From contig NVUS02000005.1 of assembly GCA_002402005.2 (NCBI GenBank), forward strand, positions 1-21,693: 21,693 nucleotides of DNA, in the 5' to 3' direction. Positions 17,025-21,693 of this stretch are shown piece by piece. The position numbers were made by a program, and so were the translations under genes. This DNA is from OCS116 cluster bacterium. Its GTDB lineage: Bacteria; Pseudomonadota; Alphaproteobacteria; Rhizobiales; OSC116. The notes beneath the pieces are model-generated. The model was not told the DNA's origin and did no database searches. It worked only from the letters and a program-made list of their open reading frames with translations. Position 1 is the first letter of the stretch; the number at the start of each line of letters is the position of its first letter.

Positions 17025-17861
17025 TTACCACTTAATTGCTTTTTGGCCGTTCGCTTTTAAATAGCGATTACACACTAGAAAAGGGTTTTCTTGCGCAAAT
17101 GTATCTTCATCAAAAGCTGGATGCGGACGCTCGATTTCGCCATCTCCATTAATGTTAGCTGTTTGGAAATGCTCTATTGCCATGTCGCCAAATGCCATGA
17201 ATGCAACTGGCTTGTCGAGACCGCTAAAATGCTTCAAAATCGTTTGAATAAAAGGGTGCCAAATCGGCCCATGGCCTCTAGACTGATGAATGTCTACGTC
17301 ACGTTGAAACCGGGAGAGTGTGAGCGAAGAATTCAATAAAAGCACCCCTTGATTAACCCATGTATCCATTAATTTATATGGGGGTTCAAATTCAAATTTT
17401 TGATTTTCAATGTCAGTTAACAAGCCTGGCCAATCTTCAAAAGACCGTGCATAATTAGCATTTCCAGTTCGGCTAGCACAAATTTGTTGGGTGAGAACAC
17501 GCATGCTTTTGGAAAACATCTTGTTCATTTCACGCCACTCGACAATATTCCCTGCCTCAAAAGCCCGCCCCGTGGCAAACCCTGGCTCGGGATATGGGTC
17601 TTGCCCTAAAATCACGCATGTCACATAGTCTGGTGAAATATCATCAAATGCAGCAAATATGTGAGCGCCATTTGGTTCGCCCGGAAATACTGATTTCCGC
17701 CTAGAGGGGAAAATAGGTTCCCAATATTCTATTTCCAAACCTTGATCACAATCATCAAAACCCAAGTCAACATTTTTGAGCATGGGCAACCAACTTGGTG
17801 GCAAATCCAATTGCCATCCTTCTAAGGTTTGTTTTAATGCACTTGATAATTTTACTGGCAT
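17025..17861 (-). CDS. Uracil-DNA glycosylase-superfamily protein
   Basis: This 278-aa protein follows the family 1 (Ung) plan. VILGQDPYP (83-91) carries Asp88 and Tyr90. GVLLLNSSLT (172-181) carries Asn177, the uracil-reading Asn in Ung. VAFMAFGDMA matches the Ung core strand. ERPHPAF (244-250) carries His247, and the C-terminus QKAIKW resembles the Ung PIDW end. The residues that activate water, exclude thymine, read uracil and stabilise the product are all present. Two usual features differ: DPYH is DPYP, and HPSPLS is HPAFDED. An N-terminal part of ~75 residues precedes the core. It is the first gene of the operon, next to the regulator and operators. It may excise a base from DNA or hydrolyse an imported nucleoside; the sequence does not decide. 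Confidence 0.83.
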   Translation of the reverse strand: MPVKLSSALKQTLEGWQLDLPPSWLPMLKNVDLGFDDCDQGLEIEYWEPIFPSRRKSVFPGEPNGAHIFAAFDDISPDYVTCVILGQDPYPEPGFATGRAFEAGNIVEWREMNKMFSKSMRVLTQQICASRTGNANYARSFEDWPGLLTDIENQKFEFEPPYKLMDTWVNQGVLLLNSSLTLSRFQRDVDIHQSRGHGPIWHPFIQTILKHFSGLDKPVAFMAFGDMAIEHFQTANINGDGEIERPHPAFDEDTFAQENPFLVCNRYLKANGQKAIKW

Positions 17862-17901
17862 GAATTGCTTTCGTTAACGTTTCCACAACGCTAACAAAAA
17901 C

Positions 17902-17917
17902 TTGACCAAAGTGTCAA
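17902..17917. promoter_or_regulatory. RutR-like operator 1
   Basis: TTGACCAAAGTGTCAA has the arms TTGAC/GTCAA. It differs from the RutR consensus as I recall it (TTGACCAnnTGGTCAA) at only two positions. It lies 40 bases before the glycosylase-like gene start on the - strand, and its right arm read on that strand is a perfect -35 box (TTGACA). The likely ligand-responsive repressor is the divergent TetR product. Confidence 0.65.
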
Positions 17918-17934
17918 CTTTTATTTGTAATAAC

Positions 17935-17950
17935 TTGACTAAAGTATCAA
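17935..17950. promoter_or_regulatory. RutR-like operator 2
   Basis: TTGACTAAAGTATCAA is a second copy of operator 1, with 13 of 16 bases identical. It starts exactly 33 bases after operator 1, about three helical turns, so two dimers would sit on the same face of the DNA. The arms are TTGA/TCAA. A TTGACT box follows at 17955-17960, possibly the -35 of the regulator gene. Confidence 0.62.
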
Positions 17951-18057
17951 CTTATTGACTTTTCAATTGATAATTTCAATACACTATGTAATATTGAACC
18001 CATTGTTTTATAACAATTTTGAAAATTATGACTAACACATTTTATATGAGATAATTC

Positions 18058-18690
18058 ATGAAAAAAAATTCAATAAAAACTTCAGAAAAGAAAATTAGAT
18101 CTAAAAATGAGGTCAAAATATTGAATGCTGCCGTGTTGTTGTTTTCAAAAAAAGGCTATGACGGCACTCGTTTCATGGACATTGCCAAAGCCAGCGAGTT
18201 GCCAAAAGCCAATGTATATTACTATTTTGCCAACAAAAATGAAATTTATGAGCGGCTGATTGAAAATGTCTTGCAAGGTTGGGACAACGCGTTCGAACAT
18301 ATCAATCTCGACCTTGAGCCATCCCAAGCCATCAGTGCTTATATCGGGGCTAAATTAGACTATGCCCGCGTCCACACAATTGAGTCACGTTTTTTTGCTC
18401 ACGAAATGTTACGAGGTGGAGAATTTTTGACACGCAAGCAACGCCAACATATTCGCGAGGTGACGCGTAAACACGAACACGTACTTGAACATTGGATATC
18501 GCAAGGGAAAATTAGAGACATAAGCCCTCAACATTTTTTCATCATGCTATGGGCAAGCACAGAATTTTATGCAAATTTTACCAATATTGTTGAGCTCACA
18601 CTAGAAAAAAGAAAGCTCACCAAAAAAGACTTTGATGTCGCCCGCGAAACCATTGTAAGCAATATTTTGAATGGATGTCTTGTAAAATAA
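18058..18690 (+). CDS. TetR-family regulator, RutR (YcdC)-like
   Basis: The protein has 210 aa. The TetR DNA-binding head has its helix-turn-helix around residues 38-57 (RFMDIAKASELPKANVYYYF). The ligand domain resembles RutR, with SRFFAHEMLRGGEFL and DISPQHFFIMLWASTEFYANF aligning well with the corresponding RutR segments. RutR binds uracil or thymine and controls pyrimidine use. The gene is divergent from the eight-gene operon. Two RutR-like palindromes lie in the 196-base gap between them, so it probably represses both the operon and itself. The leader is Lys-rich and the ribosome site is weak. The subfamily is well supported; the ligand is inference. Confidence 0.9.
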   Translation: MKKNSIKTSEKKIRSKNEVKILNAAVLLFSKKGYDGTRFMDIAKASELPKANVYYYFANKNEIYERLIENVLQGWDNAFEHINLDLEPSQAISAYIGAKLDYARVHTIESRFFAHEMLRGGEFLTRKQRQHIREVTRKHEHVLEHWISQGKIRDISPQHFFIMLWASTEFYANFTNIVELTLEKRKLTKKDFDVARETIVSNILNGCLVK

Positions 18691-18720
18691 CACTTTCAAA
18701 ACAAAACTAATTTGGTTTTG

Positions 18721-18848
18721 AAAAGGTTGTCCAATGGCATAGTGTATTCTGGGTTTGTTCATGCTTATCTGGGGTAATATTGGACAACCTCTTTTGAGGG
18801 TTTCTGCGGGTTGCAGAGAATATGAAGGTTCTGGGGGGTCAAAGGGTC
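18721..18848 (+). repeat. Repeat copy 2 of the structured direct repeat
   Basis: This copy is about 88% identical to copy 1 and in the same orientation. Its stem is longer: AGGTTGTCCAAT (18724-18735) pairs perfectly over 12 bp with ATTGGACAACCT (18779-18790). A second hairpin, TCTGC-GGGTT-GCAGA, is perfect here. The copy ends in CTGGGGGGTCAAAGGGTC, but the tRNA-like tail of copy 1 is absent. Its 3' end lies 14 bases from the stop codon of the HigA-like gene. Just upstream, TTTCAAAAC (18694-18702) and GTTTTGAAA (18715-18723) form a further inverted repeat behind the regulator gene. Confidence 0.85.
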
Positions 18849-18862
18849 ACTTTTTAGCTTTA

Positions 18863-19099
18863 TCAGGCAGAAAGTAGAGATTCGGCCGAAACACCCCATT
18901 CATTGTAAAGAGTAATGGCTTGAGATCTAGAAAGGCTACGTTTTCTATTCAAAATATCTGAAGCGCGAGACTTACCAATAAGTTTTGCTAAATCAGACTG
19001 GCCGAAGCCTTTTTGTTCCATAGTAAATTCAATTGCTGATATAGGATCTGGCGGCTGGATTGGATATGCGCATTGTCGCACAAATAACAACGCACTCAT
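18863..19099 (-). CDS. HigA-like helix-turn-helix antitoxin, 5'-truncated
   Basis: The 78 residues visible match only the C-terminal half of HigA-type antitoxins. YPIQPPDPISAIEFTMEQKG leads into a helix-turn-helix (FGQSDLAKLIG...SRASDILNRKRSLSRSQAITLY) and the WGVSAESLL end. Full-length relatives have roughly 50 more residues before YPI. Here a stop codon (TAA) sits seven codons before the first ATG, and the ten residues after that ATG (MSALLFVRQC) do not look like the family. No HigB/RelE-type toxin gene is adjacent. It is probably a decayed module, though a short DNA-binding protein could still be made. Confidence 0.7.
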   Translation of the reverse strand: MSALLFVRQCAYPIQPPDPISAIEFTMEQKGFGQSDLAKLIGKSRASDILNRKRSLSRSQAITLYNEWGVSAESLLSA

Positions 19100-19185
19100 T
19101 GAACTTTTAGAACCTGATTAAGGCATGAAAGTCTCTGTTTTGGTGCAACCGCCTAAAAACCAATATAAAAAGTTTTAATATGATT

Positions 19186-19217
19186 GCGGCCTTGGCTCAC
19201 GCCTTGGCCGCTTTTTT
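19186..19217 (+). terminator. Intrinsic terminator on the + strand
   Basis: GCGGCC (19186-19191) pairs with GGCCGC (19206-19211). Inside are a TT/TT internal loop, a GGC/GCC stem and a TCAC tetraloop, and six T follow directly. This is a strong Rho-independent terminator in the + direction. No + strand gene precedes it nearby, and it lies between two - strand genes. Confidence 0.72.
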
Positions 19218-19240
19218 GTGTCAAAAGATTCTCATATTGT

Positions 19241-19981
19241 TTAGTGAAGGTGCGTTTTTAAGCCAAAACCATCCGTATCTAATTTTAATGCTTTGGGCCA
19301 CAATGCTGTCTTTAAAAACAACCGATCTTCGACTTTACAATATTTCTTCTGCGAGGAATGAAATTCTTGCACCAAACCCGCACAACAAAGAGGTTTAATA
19401 ATGTGGTGATACAATTCGGAAAGCTCTTTGTCCCATATAGATTCCGTGTCCTCTTTTTTACCAAAAAACACACCTCTAAGCTCAATACCGCTCTTTTCTG
19501 TTTGCAGCTCTACATTGAGTATATTAAAAAATATATCCCAAGTTCCTGCAAGAGCTTCAGCCAAGCGATAGCCGTTAGAATGGTCCATATCAAATAAGTA
19601 AGCAGGCGCTAACATTTCAAAAATTGCTGCAGGAGCGTCAACTAGCTTCTTTCCCTTTTGGGTCAATAAAAATTGCCCTTTATAATGTCGCCCTAATTTT
19701 AAGTGTAACAATAGAGTATGGATTATTCCACAAGCAGGAAAATCAATTTCATTGAGGACCTTATTTACAGTAAAGAGTTCATTTCTCGTATATTCCGGCC
19801 AATCAAAATTATTTGCAGCCCAATGTATGAACGTACGATTGAAAGCCTTATGCTTTTTTGTCAGTCCGATACCACCATTTTCAGCAATATAATCCAACGT
19901 CAACTTACATGCTCGCGTTAATGGCGAACATTTCAACAACAGATCTTCATCATCAATGAGCTTAAAAACTATCACGACCAA
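19241..19981 (-). CDS. Uncharacterised 246-aa protein
   Basis: I do not recognise a named family. The frame is long and protein-like: SPLTRACKLTLDYIAENGGIGLT, FIHWAANNFDWPEYTRNELFTVNKVLNE, LLLHLKLGRHYKGQFLLTQKGKKL, then PAYLFDMDH, GTWDIFFNILNVE, HHIIKPLCCAGLV and LFLKTALWPKALKLDTD. The order suggests a winged-helix-like N-terminal part, where KGQFLLTQKGKKL resembles a wing, and a helical C-terminal part. Proteins with this pattern seem to recur in bacterial accessory regions, but I can give no function. No signal peptide or membrane segment is seen. The start is TTG at 19981, or GTG two codons in; AGGGG lies just upstream. It sits between repeat copies 2 and 3, upstream of the truncated HigA-like gene on the same strand. 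Confidence 0.72.
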   Translation of the reverse strand: MVVIVFKLIDDEDLLLKCSPLTRACKLTLDYIAENGGIGLTKKHKAFNRTFIHWAANNFDWPEYTRNELFTVNKVLNEIDFPACGIIHTLLLHLKLGRHYKGQFLLTQKGKKLVDAPAAIFEMLAPAYLFDMDHSNGYRLAEALAGTWDIFFNILNVELQTEKSGIELRGVFFGKKEDTESIWDKELSELYHHIIKPLCCAGLVQEFHSSQKKYCKVEDRLFLKTALWPKALKLDTDGFGLKTHLH

Positions 19982-20108
19982 ATACCCCTGTTAAATTAAT
20001 TTCTAATTCATGCCTACATCTGAGATAAAAAAAAGGCAAGTGAATAGCTTAACGAACATAAACCGCCCTCGCCGTTCGTTGTCATTTTTAACGTACATTT
20101 ACACAGAA

Positions 20109-20234
20109 AAAAGGTTTTACAATTCGATAGTTTATTCTTGTTTTGTTCACGGTTATCTAAAAAACCTTGTAAAACCTGATTGGCGGTTAACAGCGTTTAA
20201 AGGCATATAGCCTTGACTGGGGGGGCAACGGGTC
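20109..20234 (+). repeat. Repeat copy 3, diverged, with compensated stem
   Basis: This copy has the same length (126 bp) and orientation as copies 1 and 2, and the same opening (AAAAGGTT), middle (TTTGTTCA, TTATCT) and G-rich end (CTGGGGGGGCAACGGGTC). The stem arms have changed together: AGGTTTTACAA (20112-20122) pairs perfectly with TTGTAAAACCT (20167-20177). A small hairpin, AAGGC-ATATA-GCCTT, replaces the second hairpin region. A coding reading over this stretch is not credible. Confidence 0.7.
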
Positions 20235-20258
20235 AGAAATGAAACAATCTTTATTCAT

Positions 20259-20822
20259 TCAACTGCACAATGATTCGACATGCCTCTTTACCCAATCAGC
20301 ATCTAGCGGCAGCCCTGCCATCAATTTTCTGTAAAAAACTGGCGACACCGCCAAGATTAAGAAGTCCGTGGGGTTCGTACCGTGATCAAGCTCCCCGCTC
20401 TGTATTGCAGAATCAACAATAGGTTCAGAATTTTTAAGACGCTGCAAAACAAACTCTTGAAGGAGCTTTTTCATATCAAGGTCGATTGCGGCAGCAGCGA
20501 TAAGCTGAGGCGCCACAAACCCCCAATCTGTATTATCTAACGCATAAATTAGACCCATAATGAGGCGCTCAACATCGGCTTTCAATGACCCTAAACTCGA
20601 AAAATCCGATGAAGGTGGCGCGGCAACCGTTTCAAATGCTTCCAATAACAATGAGTTGATGTCGGGCCAATGCCGGTACAATGTACTACGCGATATCCCA
20701 GTTCTGGCCGAAACGGATTGGTAGGTGACCTCTCTGATTCCTTTTTCTTTGATCAATTCGATAGCCGACAACAATGCCTTATGCCGCGTCACTGCAATTC
20801 TAGGGTCTTGTTTTTCAATCAT
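20259..20822 (-). CDS. TetR/AcrR-family transcriptional regulator
   Basis: This 187-aa protein has a TetR head. The helix-turn-helix is around residues 33-52 (TYQSVSARTGISRSTLYRHW), preceded by the ALLSAIELIKEKGIREV helix. The C-terminal ligand domain is helical and of the larger AcrR-like group (WGFVAPQLIAAAAIDLDMKKLLQEFV, FLILAVSPVFYRKLMAGLPLD). It is divergent from the 108-aa protein and cytochrome b561 genes, with 102 bases between. The likely role is control of those two genes and itself. A weak candidate operator in that gap is ATAGT and ACTAT separated by 12 bases. The ligand is unknown. Confidence 0.9.
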   Translation of the reverse strand: MIEKQDPRIAVTRHKALLSAIELIKEKGIREVTYQSVSARTGISRSTLYRHWPDINSLLLEAFETVAAPPSSDFSSLGSLKADVERLIMGLIYALDNTDWGFVAPQLIAAAAIDLDMKKLLQEFVLQRLKNSEPIVDSAIQSGELDHGTNPTDFLILAVSPVFYRKLMAGLPLDADWVKRHVESLCS

Positions 20823-20924
20823 TTACTTCTCTTGTGATACATTGTGTTGCATAGTGGTTCAAAGTGTACTATAGGTGTAAGCCAACTATAAAACATCAAC
20901 GATTATCTGGCAATAGAGGATATA

Positions 20925-21251
20925 ATGACTATGGAACTCAAAACAATATTACTGCTCGGGCGTACTGGCATTAACGTGCAAAACGTCAAAGAAAGTATTT
21001 CTGTTAAAAATGTGAACTTACTAAGTGGCACATCGTTTAATGAAGTTGAAACAGCATTCGAAGACAATAATATTGACATCGTGATTATGGGCGCGGGGAT
21101 TGATTTGGATATCCGCACCGCCATCGTGCAACATATTTTCACTGTCAGCAAATCGACAAGCGTTCATATGAAAGACTGGGATTCGGGGCCACAAGGTATG
21201 GTGCCATTTATCGACGACGTGCTGCGCGGGCTGATCGGCGACACTGCCTAG
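20925..21251 (+). CDS. Conserved small protein of unknown function (108 aa)
   Basis: I recognise the pattern but no function. It is a compact alpha-beta protein: KTILLLGRTGINVQNVKESI at the N-terminus, FNEVETAFEDNNIDIVIMGAGIDLDIRTAIV in the middle, then SVHMKDWDSGPQGMVPFIDDVLRGL. The strand-turn-helix order and the GRTG and IMGAG turns suggest a Rossmann-like or receiver-like fold. No catalytic set stands out, and no signal or membrane segment is seen. It is divergent from the TetR gene and 44 bases upstream of the cytochrome b561 gene, so the two are probably co-transcribed under TetR control. Confidence 0.82.
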   Translation: MTMELKTILLLGRTGINVQNVKESISVKNVNLLSGTSFNEVETAFEDNNIDIVIMGAGIDLDIRTAIVQHIFTVSKSTSVHMKDWDSGPQGMVPFIDDVLRGLIGDTA

Positions 21252-21295
21252 CATCAAAACTCAAACCCAAATAATTCAATTTGAAAGAATAAAAA

Positions 21296-21693
21296 ATGGC
21301 AATGAAAAGCAACTCAGAAAAATTCGGCCTAGTTCCAGTCCTGATACATTGGCTGACCGCCATTCTGATCATCGGAATGATGATTTCAGGTACAATAATT
21401 GCGGGACTGACCGACCCTGATGCTAAAACCGCCCTGCTGCAAATGCATGCGCCCGTGGGATCGCTAATCGGTATTTTGACTCTATTTCGCATTGTCTGGT
21501 GGCTGTTTATAGATAAAAAACCTGACCATCCTAAAGGTTCGCCTAAATGGCAGAATGTCTCTGCCCAAGTCGTTCACTTCGGCCTATATTTTGCTCTGCT
21601 ATTGATGGCAGCAAGTGGAGTAGGTATGTTTCTTCTTTCTGGGGCTGGGCCAATCATTGCAGGTTGGGTCGACGCACCTCTCCCTGATTTTAA
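21296..21693 (+). CDS. Cytochrome b561, 3' partial
   Basis: The frame starts at the ATG at 21296 and is still open at the window end, giving 132 residues of a protein usually about 180 long. It shows the b561 plan of the CybB type. FGLVPVLIHWLTAILIIGMMISG has His18. QMHAPVGSLIGILTLFRIVWWLF has His51. A cytoplasmic KKPDHPKGSPKWQ loop follows, then VVHFGLYFALLLMAASGVGMFLL with His94. These His residues are positioned to bind the two b haems. Such di-haem membrane proteins pass electrons between quinol and acceptors such as superoxide or a periplasmic partner. It is probably co-transcribed with the 108-aa gene and controlled by the divergent TetR repressor. Confidence 0.9.
   Translation, partial: MAMKSNSEKFGLVPVLIHWLTAILIIGMMISGTIIAGLTDPDAKTALLQMHAPVGSLIGILTLFRIVWWLFIDKKPDHPKGSPKWQNVSAQVVHFGLYFALLLMAASGVGMFLLSGAGPIIAGWVDAPLPDF

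Noticed and set aside
20051..20080. Inverted repeat AACGAAC/GTTCGTT
   Set aside because: A 7-bp stem with a 16-base loop. The nearest T-run on the - strand is too far away for a terminator, and no other role is evident.
20010..20210. A 66-codon + strand open frame
   Set aside because: It overlaps repeat copy 3, has no ribosome site and shows no family likeness.
9625..20234. Integron attC sites
   Set aside because: The repeats have the length of attC sites but lack the RYYYAAC/GTTRRRY end boxes, and no integron integrase is in the window.

Overview
The window looks like chromosomal DNA of an AT-rich alphaproteobacterium, probably free-living. The evidence is a pimeloyl-CoA-type beta-oxidation operon ending in glutaryl-CoA dehydrogenase, a RutR-type TetR regulator, a BMP-type nucleoside ABC importer and a CaiB/BaiF CoA-transferase remnant. 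The exact taxon cannot be read from the sequence.

Positions 1-9301 (+ strand) form a dicarboxylic or acyl-CoA degradation block. In order it holds a 5'-truncated enoyl-CoA hydratase/3-hydroxyacyl-CoA dehydrogenase fusion, an FMN enzyme of the nitronate monooxygenase family, a crotonase with isomerase-like active-site residues, a PimC/PimD-like acyl-CoA dehydrogenase pair, EtfB and EtfA, and glutaryl-CoA dehydrogenase behind its own strong promoter. The likely flow is pimeloyl-type CoA esters through the two-subunit dehydrogenase, hydratase, 3-hydroxyacyl-CoA dehydrogenase and an unseen thiolase to glutaryl-CoA, then to crotonyl-CoA. EtfAB carries the electrons. A CoA-transferase gene that would follow gcdH is dead: it has a nonsense codon and has lost its 3' part.

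Positions 9302-9994 hold no gene but contain repeats. These include the first copy of a ~127-bp repeat ending in a tRNA-Pro 3'-half-like sequence, and several copies of the motif TTGTCCAAT/ATTGGACAA.

Positions 9995-18690 hold an eight-gene operon on the - strand and a divergent RutR-like TetR gene. Transcription order in the operon is uracil-DNA-glycosylase-like protein, GMC oxidoreductase, NIPSNAP protein, BMP-family binding protein (Tat signal), ABC ATPase, two ABC permeases, and a dCMP/cytidine deaminase-like protein. The divergent promoter region holds two 16-bp palindromic sites close to the known RutR operator. This suggests a pyrimidine- or nucleoside-responsive scavenging system, possibly for a modified nucleoside.

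Positions 18691-20258 hold repeat copy 2, a 5'-truncated HigA-like antitoxin gene, an orphan intrinsic terminator, an unnamed 246-aa protein and repeat copy 3. The three repeats point the same way and separate two gene blocks in a cassette-like layout. Copy 3 keeps the long inverted-repeat stem of copies 1 and 2 through paired base changes.

Positions 20259-21693 hold a TetR repressor gene divergent from a 108-aa conserved small protein and a cytochrome b561 gene cut by the window end.
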